Assembly: GCF_029889745.1 (NCBI RefSeq) | Contig: NZ_CP123639.1 | Location: 1,214,501 to 1,278,500, forward strand | From: Ligilactobacillus faecis | GTDB taxonomy: Bacteria > Bacillota > Bacilli > Lactobacillales > Lactobacillaceae | Length of the DNA: 64,000 nt | Direction: 5' to 3' | Part shown: in pieces, positions 1 to 10,200 of the stretch | How the letters are laid out: every line of letters starts with the position of its first letter | How positions within the stretch are numbered: position 1 is the stretch's first letter | Made by a program: the position numbers and the translations under genes | Notes under the pieces: generated by a model | What the model saw: the letters and a program-made list of their open reading frames with translations, nothing else | The model's database searches: none | What the model was told of the DNA's origin: nothing

Positions 1-88
1 TTAGTAGTTCTTCTAGACATAAAAAATCCCCCTAGAGTGATCACAGAATCTTTATTATTTCCGTGTCCACTCTAGGGGAATCATATCA
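1..88 (-). mobile_element. IS3-family (IS150-like) element, terminal part only
   Basis: These bases match the right end of the complete IS3-family element at 40385-42065, including the terminal ...GGGGAATCATATCA. The reverse complement of 1-20 gives the first codons of orfA (MSRRTT...), so the element continues off the left edge. The outer boundary is placed at 88 because the two copies stop matching there. The IS abuts the nrd terminator hairpin, with only two bases between them. It has the same orientation as the second copy, so the two are direct repeats about 42 kb apart. Confidence 0.9.
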
Positions 89-89
89 A

Positions 90-115
90 CTCGCCTAAAT
101 AGGCGAGCTTTTTTT
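90..115. terminator. nrd operon terminator hairpin abutted by an IS
   Basis: A 7-bp stem, CTCGCCT/AGGCGAG with loop AAAT, is followed on the plus strand by seven T. On the minus strand, which is the nrdF transcript, the hairpin is followed by only two T before IS sequence starts. The U-tract expected for nrdF was therefore displaced by the IS3 insertion. Confidence 0.7.
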
Positions 116-118
116 GGA

Positions 119-1069
119 TCAAAATTCGTAATCACTATCTTGCATAGCTTCAACGTTACCTAAGAGATAACCATTCCCGACTTGGGAGAAGAAATCATGA
201 TTCGAGGTAGAAGTCGAGATCCCGTTCATCACGACTGGATTGACGTCTTCAGCTGTGTCTGGGAAAAGGGGATCCATGCCAAGGTTCATCAAAGCTTTAT
301 TGGCGTTATAGCGTAAGAACACTAAAACATCGTCAGTCCAACCAACTTGATCATATAAGAGGTGGGTGTATTTTTCTTCATTTTCATAAAGATCATAGAG
401 CGTTTCATACATCCATGTTTTGAACTCTTCTTGTTGAGCTTCTGAAAGTTCGTTGAAACCAAGTTGGAACTTGTAGCCGATGTAGGTACCATGGACCGAT
501 TCATCGCGTAAGATCAATTTGATGATCTCCGCTACGTTAGCCAGTTTATTATGCCCTAACCAGTAAAGTGGGGTATAAAAACCAGAGTAGAAGAGAAATG
601 TTTCTAAAAAGACCGAAGCGACTTTCTTTTGGAGCGGTGTTCCGTTTTGGTAAAGATCATTGATCTTTTGGGCCTTGTATTGCAAGATCTCATTTGTATC
701 TGTCCAAGCAAAGATCTCTTCGATCTCTTTTGGTGTGTTCAAAGTAGAAAAGATCGAAGAATAACTTTTAGCGTGGACAGATTCCATAAATTCGATGTTA
801 TTCAAAACAGCTTCTTCTTGTTGCGTGCGACTGTCAGCTTTTAAAGCTGACATCCCATCTTGTGATTGGAGCGTATCAAGCAGTGTCAAGCCCCCAAAGA
901 CTTTAGCCACCACATCTTTATCGGCCTCCGATAATGTCCGCCAGTCAGCAAGATCGTTTGAAAGTGGGATCCGCGTATCGAGCCAAAATTGCTCTGTCAG
1001 TTTTTCCCATGTCGCTTTATCGATCTGGTCTTCTAAGTTGTTCCAGTTGATCGCTTTATAATTTTCCAT
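119..1069 (-). CDS. nrdF: Ribonucleoside-diphosphate reductase class Ib, beta subunit NrdF
   Basis: Small (R2) subunit of the class Ib ribonucleotide reductase. It carries the dimetal-tyrosyl radical cofactor that NrdE needs to reduce ribonucleotides to deoxyribonucleotides in the cytosol. The 316-residue length is typical. The ligand-rich helices of the ferritin-like fold are visible, e.g. the E-x-x-H context in NIEFMESVHAKSYSSIF and the later LILRDESVHGTYIGYKF helix. It is the last gene of nrdH-nrdI-nrdE-nrdF, 15 bp after nrdE. An IS3 element lies just beyond its terminator hairpin. Confidence 0.96.
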   Translation of the reverse strand: MENYKAINWNNLEDQIDKATWEKLTEQFWLDTRIPLSNDLADWRTLSEADKDVVAKVFGGLTLLDTLQSQDGMSALKADSRTQQEEAVLNNIEFMESVHAKSYSSIFSTLNTPKEIEEIFAWTDTNEILQYKAQKINDLYQNGTPLQKKVASVFLETFLFYSGFYTPLYWLGHNKLANVAEIIKLILRDESVHGTYIGYKFQLGFNELSEAQQEEFKTWMYETLYDLYENEEKYTHLLYDQVGWTDDVLVFLRYNANKALMNLGMDPLFPDTAEDVNPVVMNGISTSTSNHDFFSQVGNGYLLGNVEAMQDSDYEF

Positions 1070-1084
1070 ACTAAATAATCCCCC

Positions 1085-3256
1085 TTAGATCACACAGCTC
1101 TCGCATTCGTTGACGCCGACTTCATCTTGGGTATCGGTGAAGGTGCGCACGTAATAGATCGATTTGATCCCTTTATGGTGTGCATAATTACGTAAGATCG
1201 AAAGGTCACGTGTCGTCATCTTATCTGTACGACCTGCTTTCCAAGGATAAAGTCCTTCTGGGATCGAAGAGCGCATAAAGAGCGTCAGACTCATCCCTTG
1301 ATCGACGTGTTCTTGAGCCGCTGCATACGTATCGATGACTTTGCGCATATCCATATCATAGGCTGGAGCATAGTATGGTAAAGTCTCATTTGAAAGATAT
1401 GGCGCCGGGTAGTAGATCTTCCCGATCTGACGCTCTTGGCGTTCTTCGATCTTATTGATGATCGGATGGATCGAAGCTGTCGTATCGTTGATGTAGGAGA
1501 TCGAACCGTTTGGTGCGACAGCTAAGCGATTTTGATGGTAAAGGCCATCGCGTTTGATCGCTTCTTTTAATTCTTCCCAGTCGGCTTTAGTTGGGATAAA
1601 GACTCCGGCAAATAAAGCTTTGACTTTCTCCGAAGTTGGCGCATAGTCGTGCGTCAAATATTTATCAAAATATGCGCCTGAAGCGTAAGCACTCTTGTAA
1701 AAATCAACAAAAGTTTCAGAACGCTCTTTGGCGATCTGATTGGAAGCTTTTAAAGTCCAATAGTTCAATAACATGAAGTAAGTACTTGTAAATTCAAGGG
1801 CTTCAGGTGAACCATAGTGGATCTGATTTTTAGCTAGAAAAGCATGTAAGCCCATCGCGCCTAGACCGATCGAATGGGCGGCTTTATTGCCAGCTTGGAT
1901 CGAAGGAACAACATCGATATTGGAATTATCTGTTACAAAAGTCAAAGCCCGGACCATCGTTTCGACTGAATTTCCAAAATCAGGAGAAGCCATCAAATTG
2001 ACGATATTTGTCGAACCAAGGTTACAACTAACGTCAGTACCTAAAACTTCATAATCTTGCGTATCGTTTATTTTGGATGGTGTTTGAACTTGTAAGATCT
2101 CAGAACAAAGATTGCTCATGATGATCTTACCTGCGATCGGATTAGCTTTGTTAGCAGTATCAATGTTGATCACGTATGGATAACCAGATTCTTGTTGGAG
2201 CTTTGAGATCTCTTCTTCAAGTAAACGGGCCGAGATCTTCTTTTTAGTGATCGTTTTGTCAGCCACTAAAGCATCGTATTCAGCTGTGATATCGACATAT
2301 GAGAAAGGTTTGCCATATTTTCTTTCAACATCATAGGGATCAAAGAGGTACATCGCTTGATCGTTTTTAGCCAATTCGTAAAATTTATCGGGCACGATCA
2401 CCCCTAAAGAAAGTGTTTTGACGCGGATCTTTTCGTCGGCATTTTCTTTTTTAGAGGCTAAAAAGTCGATGATGTCGGGATGAAAAACATTCAAATAAAC
2501 GACACCAGCCCCTTGACGTTGTCCTAATTGGTTGGAATAAGAAAAACTATCTTCTAATAATTTCATGACAGGCACGACCCCAGAAGCAGCACCTTTGATC
2601 CCTTTGATCGGTGCTCCGGCTGAACGTAAGTTGCTCAATGTGATCCCAACGCCACCACCGATCCGTGAAAGCTGTAAGGCTGAGTTGATCGCGCGCCCGA
2701 TCGAATTCATATCATCAGTCACTTGCAGTAAGAAGCAAGAAACCAGTTCGCCCCGACGGCTCCGACCGGCATTCAAAAAACTTGGTGTTGCTGGTTGGTA
2801 GCGTTGACTGATCAGCTCATCGGCTAATTTCAAAGCTAACGCTTCATCGCCATCGGCAAAATAAAGCGCGTTGACAGCCACACGATCGATAAAGTTTTCA
2901 AGATAGTACTGACCATCATCTGTCTTTAAAGCATATTGAGTGTAAAACTTATACGCTGCCATAAAGGTTTTGAAATGGAAATCAGCTTCTTTGAGGTGCG
3001 CATAGAGTTTTTCAATGAAAGAAAATTCGTATTTTTGGATAAAATCGGCTTCTAAATAATTATTTTCAAGTAAGTACTCAAAACGCTCTTTGAGTGAAGC
3101 AAAGCGCATCGTATTTGGCACGACATTTTGTTCTAAAAATGCTTTTAGTGCTGCTTGATCTTGATCAAGTTGGATCTGACCATTGAGGGGGATGTTCAAA
3201 CGATTATTTAGGTCATAATACGTAACGTTATTGGTATCGAGGTCTTTAAGACTCAA
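1085..3256 (-). CDS. nrdE: Ribonucleoside-diphosphate reductase class Ib, alpha subunit NrdE
   Basis: Large catalytic (R1) subunit of class Ib ribonucleotide reductase, 723 aa, the usual NrdE length. Visible landmarks are the active-site cysteine in [14 protein letters not shown], the central NLCSEILQ segment with its conserved Asn/Cys/Glu, and the C-terminal pair NECESCVI that exchanges electrons with the glutaredoxin-like NrdH. It lacks the long N-terminal ATP cone of class Ia enzymes. The start overlaps the end of nrdI by 11 bp, which suggests translational coupling. Confidence 0.97.
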   Translation of the reverse strand: MSLKDLDTNNVTYYDLNNRLNIPLNGQIQLDQDQAALKAFLEQNVVPNTMRFASLKERFEYLLENNYLEADFIQKYEFSFIEKLYAHLKEADFHFKTFMAAYKFYTQYALKTDDGQYYLENFIDRVAVNALYFADGDEALALKLADELISQRYQPATPSFLNAGRSRRGELVSCFLLQVTDDMNSIGRAINSALQLSRIGGGVGITLSNLRSAGAPIKGIKGAASGVVPVMKLLEDSFSYSNQLGQRQGAGVVYLNVFHPDIIDFLASKKENADEKIRVKTLSLGVIVPDKFYELAKNDQAMYLFDPYDVERKYGKPFSYVDITAEYDALVADKTITKKKISARLLEEEISKLQQESGYPYVINIDTANKANPIAGKIIMSNLCSEILQVQTPSKINDTQDYEVLGTDVSCNLGSTNIVNLMASPDFGNSVETMVRALTFVTDNSNIDVVPSIQAGNKAAHSIGLGAMGLHAFLAKNQIHYGSPEALEFTSTYFMLLNYWTLKASNQIAKERSETFVDFYKSAYASGAYFDKYLTHDYAPTSEKVKALFAGVFIPTKADWEELKEAIKRDGLYHQNRLAVAPNGSISYINDTTASIHPIINKIEERQERQIGKIYYPAPYLSNETLPYYAPAYDMDMRKVIDTYAAAQEHVDQGMSLTLFMRSSIPEGLYPWKAGRTDKMTTRDLSILRNYAHHKGIKSIYYVRTFTDTQDEVGVNECESCVI

Positions 3257-3620
3257 GTTTATTCACCGCTTCCTTAAAATTTTCAACATCGCGAGGCGTA
3301 CCGTTGAATTCAAAAGCATAAATGATCGGTGCTTTGAATTTAGCCGCCAAGTCCTTGGCTGTAAAAATAAATAATTCTGCAAAATTGCGATTACCAGTGC
3401 CCACGATCCCTTTTAAAAATTGGGCATTGTTGTTGTATTCTAAAAATTCAGTGACAGGGTAGGTGATCTCATCTTCATAAGTCGGAACGATCAAAACAAA
3501 CGGTTCTGTCACTTCAATTAAAGGATCGACTGGAGTGATCTCAAACGCATCGACGTCTGGACCAAGTTTTTTGACAAAGCGCCGAGTCTGGCCGGTCACA
3601 CTAAAAAAGGCGATCTTCAT
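3246..3620 (-). CDS. nrdI: NrdI flavodoxin-like protein
   Basis: Flavodoxin-like FMN protein that assists assembly of the manganese-tyrosyl radical cofactor of NrdF (family knowledge). At 124 aa it has the expected size. The N-terminus [15 protein letters not shown] is the FMN phosphate-binding loop, and [12 protein letters not shown] is the second flavin-contacting loop. It overlaps nrdH by 4 bp and nrdE by 11 bp, so the operon is tightly packed. Confidence 0.94.
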   Translation of the reverse strand: MKIAFFSVTGQTRRFVKKLGPDVDAFEITPVDPLIEVTEPFVLIVPTYEDEITYPVTEFLEYNNNAQFLKGIVGTGNRNFAELFIFTAKDLAAKFKAPIIYAFEFNGTPRDVENFKEAVNKLES

Positions 3621-3847
3621 TGAATCGCCAGCTTCTTTAGGAGATCAGGTCGAAAACCATTGATGATCGGAGAATGGTCTTGTTCGATCACAGGCACAGT
3701 GCTCAAACCTTTTTCTTTTAAATAACTGATGTATTCAGGGTGATCAGAGATGTTATGTTCGCCAAATTCAATGTTATTTTCGAGTAAGAATTTTTTGGTC
3801 ATCTTACATTGGATACAGTTATCTTTTGTATATAGATCTAAAGCCAT
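3617..3847 (-). CDS. nrdH: Glutaredoxin-like protein NrdH
   Basis: Thioredoxin-fold electron donor for NrdE, 76 aa from the chosen start. The redox motif is Cys-Ile-Gln-Cys in [15 protein letters not shown], and the C-terminal [12 protein letters not shown] matches the NrdH family. A longer reading frame begins at 3898, but the ATG at 3847 (MALDLYTK) is preceded by AAAGGGG and gives the normal length. First gene of the nrd operon. Confidence 0.93.
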   Translation of the reverse strand: MALDLYTKDNCIQCKMTKKFLLENNIEFGEHNISDHPEYISYLKEKGLSTVPVIEQDHSPIINGFRPDLLKKLAIQ

Positions 3848-3881
3848 TATTAAAAACCCCTTTGAATTGATTGTGTAATTT

Positions 3882-3954
3882 AGTATACCATAAATCAATA
3901 AAATTTCTACAATATCTAGTGCTTGTTTTGCACAACAGGTCGCAGATGTTGTGT
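3882..3954 (-). promoter_or_regulatory. nrd promoter with two candidate NrdR boxes
   Basis: Read on the minus strand, a -10-like TATACT lies at 3882-3887. Upstream are GCACTAGATATTGTAG (3907-3922) and ACACAACATCTGCGAC (3939-3954), 32 bp apart. The first fits the NrdR box consensus (acaCwAtATaTwGtgt) well; the second fits only in its left half. Paired boxes spaced by about three helical turns over the -35 region are the usual NrdR arrangement. An additional inverted repeat, CACAACA...TGTTGTG, overlaps the distal box. Confidence 0.55.
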
Positions 3955-3971
3955 TTTTGGCTTAAGGACGC

Positions 3972-4002
3972 AAAAAAGAGCTCGAAAAATTTTTTCGAGC
4001 TC
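3972..4002 (-). terminator. Terminator of the LysM/Apf-like gene
   Basis: The stem GAGCTCGAAAAA/TTTTTTCGAGCTC is followed on the minus strand by six T. It lies about 20 bp after the stop codon of the LysM gene and separates it from the nrd promoter. Confidence 0.8.
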
Positions 4003-4021
4003 GGTGTAATTATTTTAAATC

Positions 4022-4621
4022 TTAGTACCAACCGTTTGCAAGCCAAAATGACTTAGCTGCTTGCCAAGAACCGTAACGGTTAGACACATAGTTATCAGCG
4101 ACACGTTCTTGATTTTCAGGAGAGTAGTCTCCGCCAAGATAAGAATCAGTCAATTGATATTTACCATAGTAGCGCCCGTTTTGCGCTGTGTAAGAACCAC
4201 CTGATTCGACGTTTGCGATCCATGCTTTAGCACTTGCTTCTGCGTCACTAGCAGGTGCAACAGGTGCTTGCACTTGAGGAGCTTGTGTTTGTTGTTGTGG
4301 TTGAGCTTGTGCTTGTGCTTGTTGTGGTTGTTCAACTTCAGCTGTTGGTGTTTGAGCTTGTGCCTGAACTTGTTGCACTGGTTGTGAATTGAAGACGCCG
4401 TTGTTACCAACTTCTAAGCGTTGACCAACGAAGATCAAGTTAACGTTTTGCAGTTTGTTAGCTTGTTCGATCGCTTCGATCGTTGTGTTATGTTTTAAAG
4501 CAAGTTCAGAGACAGTATCTCCTGCTTGAACAACGATCTCATCAGCATTAACAGCAGTTTGTCCTAAAGTAACTAAGCCAGATAACGCGGCCGCTCCTGT
4601 AACAACTTTCTTCATTTCCAT
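4022..4621 (-). CDS. LysM-domain aggregation-promoting-factor-like secreted protein
   Basis: Predicted secreted cell-wall protein of 199 aa. A signal peptide ends near AVNA-DEI. A LysM peptidoglycan-binding domain follows (about residues 28-71, IVVQAGDTVSELALKHNTT... to VGQRLEV). Then comes a low-complexity linker rich in Gln, Ala and Pro (about residues 78-125). The C-terminal 70 residues (AKAWIANVESGGSY... to SFWLANGWY) match the transglycosylase-like end of lactobacillar aggregation promoting factors and related muralytic proteins. The ATG at 4621 is chosen because AAGGAG lies 10 nt upstream; a TTG six bases further upstream is less likely. It has its own terminator. Confidence 0.82.
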   Translation of the reverse strand: MEMKKVVTGAAALSGLVTLGQTAVNADEIVVQAGDTVSELALKHNTTIEAIEQANKLQNVNLIFVGQRLEVGNNGVFNSQPVQQVQAQAQTPTAEVEQPQQAQAQAQPQQQTQAPQVQAPVAPASDAEASAKAWIANVESGGSYTAQNGRYYGKYQLTDSYLGGDYSPENQERVADNYVSNRYGSWQAAKSFWLANGWY

Positions 4622-4820
4622 AAACAAAACTCTCCTTAAAATTTATACTTTATCTATTCACTGTTCTACTATTTCATTTCTTTACACTAAGCAGTATACC
4701 TTTTTTATATAACACATACATTCCGATAAAATTACAATTTGTCACGATTATGTGACAAATATTACGTTTGAAATTTTTAACATAAAAAAATTAATTAAAT
4801 TTTCCTAGATCTAGCTACTT

Positions 4821-4891
4821 TTGAGAATCATTTTTTTCAGTTATACTTTTAAGTAAGTATGAAATGAAAGGAAGACTAGAGAAGACTCTAG
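4821..4891 (+). promoter_or_regulatory. Candidate ackA promoter and leader hairpin
   Basis: TTGAGA (4821) and TATACT (4842) form a short-spaced promoter-like pair. The strong purine-rich AAAGGAAG (about 4866-4873) is some 30 nt from the ackA ATG, too far for normal use. A small hairpin, CTAGAG-aaga-CTCTAG (4876-4891), lies between them and would shorten the distance if folded. Only a weak AGAAG lies closer to the ATG. Confidence 0.4.
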
Positions 4892-4903
4892 AAGTATAAG
4901 TAG

Positions 4904-6085
4904 ATGCCAAAAATTTTATTAATGAATGCTGGAAGCTCATCAGTTAAATGGAAGTTATTTGAATTGACGGATGAAAGCGTGGTCGCCAAAGGCTTAGTCG
5001 AACGGATGCTTGCTAAAGGTTCAAAATTTGAGATCAAATACGGGACTGAAGTTTATCAGGAAACAACGGATAACTTGACTTATGAACGTGCGGCAGAAAT
5101 GATCTTAGAAAAATTGACTGCGTTAAAGATCACGTCGTTAGCTGATATTGCTTGCGTGGGCCACCGCGTTGTCGCTGGCGGACAAACTTTTAAAAAGGCT
5201 ACGCGAGTTGATGCAGATGTGATCGCGCAGATCCTAGCTTTAAGCGATCATGCGCCTTTACATAATCCGATGGAAGCCAAATATATCGAATTGATGCAAC
5301 AAGTTTTGCCAGATGTACCACAATATGCAGTGTTTGATAGCCAATTCTTTGCTCAGATGCCTGAAGAAAATGCGATCTTTAGCTTACCTTATGAATTGAC
5401 TAAAGAATATGGGATCAGACGTTATGGTGAACACGGGATCAGTCATGAATATCTCGTGCATAAAGCAGCGCAACTACTTGAAAGACCTTTAGAAAAACTC
5501 AAATTGATCACCCTTCATTTAGGAAGTGGTTCGTCTGTTTCAGCTACAAAAGATGGTCAAGCTTTTGCCAGCTCGATGGGTTTTACGCCTTTGACTGGCT
5601 TGACGATGGGGACACGGGCTGGTGATGTGGATCCATCGTTAGTACCATTTTTGATGGAAAAACTTTCACTTTCAGCTAGCGAAGTTTTAGAATTGTTCAA
5701 TGAAAAGTCAGGTCTCTTAGGTCTTTCAGGTTATTCTGATGACATGCGCGATATCAAAGAAAAGAGTGCTACTGATGCGCAGTGTCGTTTGGCACTTGAC
5801 GTTTATGAAAATAAGATCGTTGGCTATACTGGCAGCTATTTTGCTCAACTAGGTGGGGCGGATGTACTTGTTTTTGCTGGCGGGATCGGTGAAAATAATG
5901 CTTGGTTACGCCAAGATATCTGTGCTCGTTTAGCTTGTTTAGGTGTTGAATTAGATCAAACGTTAAATGAGCAAGGGCAAGAAGGCGTGATCTCAACGAG
6001 CGCTTCCAAAGTCAAGGTCTTGTTGCTGCCAACAAACGAAGAGCTAGCAATGGTCCAACAGATCAAAGCGCAACTTGAAAAATAA
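4904..6085 (+). CDS. ackA: Acetate kinase
   Basis: Interconverts acetyl phosphate + ADP and acetate + ATP in the cytosol, the energy-yielding end of the phosphoketolase/Pta route in lactobacilli. 393 aa, typical length. The N-terminal phosphate-binding loop LLMNAGSSSVKWKLF fixes the start. Other family signatures are VGHRVVAGG, THLGSGSSVSA, TMGTRAGDVDP and FAGGIGENN. It is monocistronic between the divergent LysM gene and prs. Many lactobacilli carry two ackA paralogues, and this window cannot show whether this is the only one. Confidence 0.96.
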   Translation: MPKILLMNAGSSSVKWKLFELTDESVVAKGLVERMLAKGSKFEIKYGTEVYQETTDNLTYERAAEMILEKLTALKITSLADIACVGHRVVAGGQTFKKATRVDADVIAQILALSDHAPLHNPMEAKYIELMQQVLPDVPQYAVFDSQFFAQMPEENAIFSLPYELTKEYGIRRYGEHGISHEYLVHKAAQLLERPLEKLKLITLHLGSGSSVSATKDGQAFASSMGFTPLTGLTMGTRAGDVDPSLVPFLMEKLSLSASEVLELFNEKSGLLGLSGYSDDMRDIKEKSATDAQCRLALDVYENKIVGYTGSYFAQLGGADVLVFAGGIGENNAWLRQDICARLACLGVELDQTLNEQGQEGVISTSASKVKVLLLPTNEELAMVQQIKAQLEK

Positions 6086-6109
6086 GCCAAACAACGATTT
6101 TAGATATGC

Positions 6110-6169
6110 TATAATCATAGTGTGGTGGATAAACACCGGCAAAGACAGGGAACGAAACTGGAGGAAATT
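6110..6169 (+). promoter_or_regulatory. prs promoter -10 and short leader
   Basis: A TATAAT (6110-6115) precedes a roughly 50-nt leader that contains a small hairpin, GGTG-gataaa-CACC (about 6123-6136), and the strong Shine-Dalgarno CTGGAGG seven bases before the ATG at 6170. No riboswitch family was recognised in the leader. Confidence 0.5.
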
Positions 6170-7141
6170 ATGAAAAATAAGCAAGCAAACGGCCAACTCA
6201 AGTTGTTTGCGTTAAATTCGAACCAAGAGTTAGCGCAAAAGATCGCTGATCAGCTCGAAGTCAAACTTTGTGATGCTTCCGTCAAACATTTTAGTGATGG
6301 CGAGATCCAGATCAATATCAACGAAAGTGTGCGTGGGGATGATGTCTTTATCCTCCAATCTATTTCAGATCCAGTTAATGAGAATTTTATGGAATTGATG
6401 GTCATGATGGATGCTTTGCGGCGCTCAAGTGCTGGTTCGATCAATGCGATCATCCCTTATTATGGGTATGCTCGGGCCGATCGTAAAGCGCGCTCACGGG
6501 AACCGATCACAGCTAAACTGATCGCAAACTTCATTACTTTAGCCGGAGCTGATCGTGTGATCGCACTTGATCTCCATGCAGGACAACTACAAGGCTTTTT
6601 CAATATTCCAGTCGATCATTTATTAGCGATCTATGAACAAGCTGAGCATTTCAAACAAGCAGGGATCTGCCAAGATGTTGTCGTTGTTGCGCCAGACCAT
6701 AATAGCGTCAAAGGCGCTCGTAACTTGGCCGATCTTTTGAAAGCTCCGATCGCGATCGTCGATAAACGGGATGAAAATCGGTTAGACATTGAAAATTCAA
6801 CAGTTATCGGTGAAGTTTCAGGCCACAATTGTATCGTTTACGATGATATGATCGATACTGGCGCTAAGATGGCTGATGCCGCAGCTGCTTTAGCTAAGGC
6901 TGGGGCCAAAGATATTTATGCTTGTGCAACGCATGCTGTCTTTTCTGGTAATGCTGTTGAAGAACTCAAAGATTCGGCTTACAAAGAGATCGTTGTGACT
7001 GATACGATCGCCTTACCTCAAGCAAAGCAATTTGATAAATTAAAAGTTTTATCTGTGGCACCGATCTTTGCCAAAGCGATCGATCTGATCTATCATAACA
7101 ATTCAGTCGATTCACTTTTTAACCAAAAAGATAATATTTGA
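6170..7141 (+). CDS. prs: Ribose-phosphate pyrophosphokinase (PRPP synthetase)
   Basis: Makes PRPP from ribose 5-phosphate and ATP for nucleotide, histidine, tryptophan and NAD synthesis. 323 aa from the ATG at 6170, which has a proper GGAGG and gives the normal length; an in-frame codon at 6122 would add 16 atypical residues. Family motifs are the flexible loop YYGYARADRKARSREPI, the VDHLLAIYE segment and the PRPP-binding loop VYDDMIDTGAKMADAA. A strong terminator follows. Confidence 0.95.
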   Translation: MKNKQANGQLKLFALNSNQELAQKIADQLEVKLCDASVKHFSDGEIQININESVRGDDVFILQSISDPVNENFMELMVMMDALRRSSAGSINAIIPYYGYARADRKARSREPITAKLIANFITLAGADRVIALDLHAGQLQGFFNIPVDHLLAIYEQAEHFKQAGICQDVVVVAPDHNSVKGARNLADLLKAPIAIVDKRDENRLDIENSTVIGEVSGHNCIVYDDMIDTGAKMADAAAALAKAGAKDIYACATHAVFSGNAVEELKDSAYKEIVVTDTIALPQAKQFDKLKVLSVAPIFAKAIDLIYHNNSVDSLFNQKDNI

Positions 7142-7150
7142 TCTATCATT

Positions 7151-7193
7151 AAGGCTTGCTCAGTGTATTTTGACACTAGCAAGTCTTTTTTTT
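7151..7193 (+). terminator. prs terminator
   Basis: The stem AGGCTTGCT/AGCAAGTCT (one G-U pair) contains an inner AGTGT/ACACT pair and is followed by a run of eight T. Confidence 0.85.
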
Positions 7194-7236
7194 GAAAAAT
7201 GTTAAGCTAGTAAAAAATGAAAGGAAGGTCTGATAG

Positions 7237-10200
7237 ATGAGTCTAGGATTTATTTTAGGAAAGGCTTCGACTGATCGCCAAGCGGTACTGCTAGAAGAGA
7301 TCAGTAAATGTCAAAAAGAAGATCCAAAAGCTAAGATCTATTATTTAGTTCCGAATCATATCAAATTTGATTCAGAAGTTCGTATTTTAGAACATTTAGC
7401 TAAGCAAAATGAAGCCCACGATCTGTTTGCAACGACAGCACTCCAAGTTTTGTCATTCTCACGTTTAGCTTGGTACTTTATGAAAGATCGCCCCGAGTAT
7501 CAAGCCCCGCGTCTTAGTCAAGCCGGTGCTAATATGCTCGTTTATAAAATTTTACGTGAGCAAAAAGAAAAGTTGACGCTCTTTTTCAGTGAACAAACGC
7601 GTCCGGGGTTTATCACGAAATTAGCTAAGCAGCTCTTAGAGTTGAGTACGTCTTTGATCACAAGTGAAGATCTAAAACAAAGTTATCAAGCATTGGAAAA
7701 AGAGATCTCAGAACAAGATCTTTTAGCTAAATTACATGACCTTTTTGTAGTCTACCATGAATTTGAACAGTTGAGTCAAGGTAAAGTTTTTGGGACAGCG
7801 CCGTTATTGGTCGCGCTAAAACAGCACCTTGAAAAAATGGATCTGAGCCATAGTTACTTTTTTCTAGATGGTTTCTCCCAATTCAATGCTAGTGAGATGC
7901 AAGTTTTAGAAAGCTTGATGTTACATGCTAAAGAAGTCAAAGTGGCTTTAGTTTTAGATAAAGCTTATGTTGAGAAGGCGCCTGAAACAAGTGAGCTCTT
8001 TTATCGAGCAGGCCTGACATATCATCGGTTATATCAAAGTGCGCGGAGTGCTCAAGTCCCAGTTTTACTTGATCAAAAAGCAAAAGTAACGCGGGTCAGC
8101 TCAGATCTAGTCGAATTAGAGAAATATTGGATCGCTTCCAATAAACTCATTGGCGCGCAAACACCAGCTGAGCTGAATGGAGATCTACAAGTGATCGCTG
8201 CCGATGACCGCGTCGAAGAAGTTCGCTATCTTGCAACGACGATCCGGCAACTTGTTTTAGAAAAAGGCTATCGTTATCGTGACATCTTAGTTTTGAGTCG
8301 CCATTTAGATCCGTATAAAAATATTTTAGAACCAACATTCAAGCAATTTGACATCCCAGTTTTTATCGATCTCCAAAAGAAAATGAGCGATCATCCGCTT
8401 GTTGAATTTTTAAATGCTTTATTATTAGTTGAGCAACGTGGTTATCGTTATGAAGATCTGATGCGCCTTTTAAAAACAGAGCTTTTGGTGCCTAAAGATC
8501 TATCCTTAGCTGAATTTCGTAATGACCTTGATCTAGCTGAAAACCAAGTTTTACGCTTTGGCTATCAAAAAAAAGGTTGGCTTGAAAAAGACTGGGTCTA
8601 CTCACGGTTTATGACTAATTTAGGGACACGCACAAAACTTGAAGATGAGATCACTCAAAAGATCAATGTGATCCGGCGTTTTGTCAGTCAAGTGTTACCG
8701 CCATTTTATGAAAAATTAGCCACGGCCCAAAATGGGCAACAGGCAGCGGAAATTTTATTGGCGTTTTTACAGACAAATGGGGTCTTGGATCAATTGGAAA
8801 ATTGGCGCCAAGCAGCGCTTGAAAACGACGATCTCAATGCATCTAGACGAGAAGAACAAGTTTGGGGCGTTTTTTGTGATCTATTAGATGAATATGTTGA
8901 AACTCTTGGAGAAGAACCATTTGTAGTCAATGATTTTTTAGAACTTTTAAAAGCTGGCTTTGAAGGGGCGACTTATAGTCAAGTTCCAACGACGCTTGAT
9001 CAAGTCGTGATCTCAGAAACCGGAATGGTCCAACCAGAAGATAAAAAGATCGTTTTTCTTTTAGGTGCGACTGATCTAGTAATGCCAGATGTGGCAGTCA
9101 ATGAGACGCTTTTAAGTGATAAAGAGCGAAGCGAATTAAGTACACGCCTGACGAACGAACAGTATTTAGCTGATAATACAGAGCAAATTTTAGCTAATGA
9201 ACCTTTTTTGAACTATCTTGCCTTTTTAACGCCAACAGAAAAGCTCTATTTGAGTTATCCGTTGACGAGTGGCGATGAAGCTGAGTTAAAATGTTCACCT
9301 TATGTCGAACGGATCAAAGATGCGTTGGAGCTACCTTTACTGCGGGTCTCCTTTAACAATAGTTTTGAAAATGTCACTGCTCATTTAGGAACAAAGCGAA
9401 CGACCTTGAGTGAGCTTTTAAGACTAGAACGTTTAGCTTATGAGAAAAGACAAGATCTCAGTGATGAGTGGCGGTATGTCCGTCAAAAGCTTCAGTCTGA
9501 GGATCTTTTTGAGCGCTTAGAAGAGAGTCTACGCTATAAAAATATTCCAGAACGTTTGAGTGCAGCAAGCGTCAAAGGTCTATATGGAACAAAGCTCAAC
9601 ACTTCGATCTCACGTCTTGAAGATTTTTATGCTGATCCATATGAATATTTCTTAAAATATGGGCTTGGTTTACGTGAACGTGAGATCTTTGAGCTCAATG
9701 CTGCTAATACAGGTGAGTATTTCCATACGCTGTTAGATACGTTCTTCAAGTTGCTTTTGCGCGAACGGCGTGAGTTGAAGCAGCTCTCAGCTAAAGAATT
9801 TGATCAGTATTTCACGCGTTCTTTAGAATCGATCGCGCAGATGCCTCAATTTGCGATCTTAGATAGCTCAAATCGCATGCGTTTTTTAACGCGTCAGTTG
9901 AATAAAACCGCTAAGCAAGTAGGCTATGCGATCAAGCAACAAAGAAATTATAATGATGTCCAAACACTTCAAACAGAAGTTTTATTTGGGCATATTGGAC
10001 AAGAAAAAGGTCTAGCAGGATTAGAGTTTTTGACGCCAAGCAAAAAGCTCGTCCAAGTGCGCGGAAAGATCGACCGGATCGATGATCTTGTAGTTGAAGG
10101 TAAGCATTATTTGAGTTTAGTCGATTATAAATCAGGGGCCAAAAAATTCGAGCATGCTAAAGCTTACTTTGGTCTGGCCTTACAATTACTGACTTATCTG

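Noticed and set aside
6116-6169. Riboswitch (ykkC-type PRPP/ppGpp) in the prs leader
   Set aside because: The leader is only about 50 nt, too short for the ykkC fold; only a small hairpin and the ribosome site are present.
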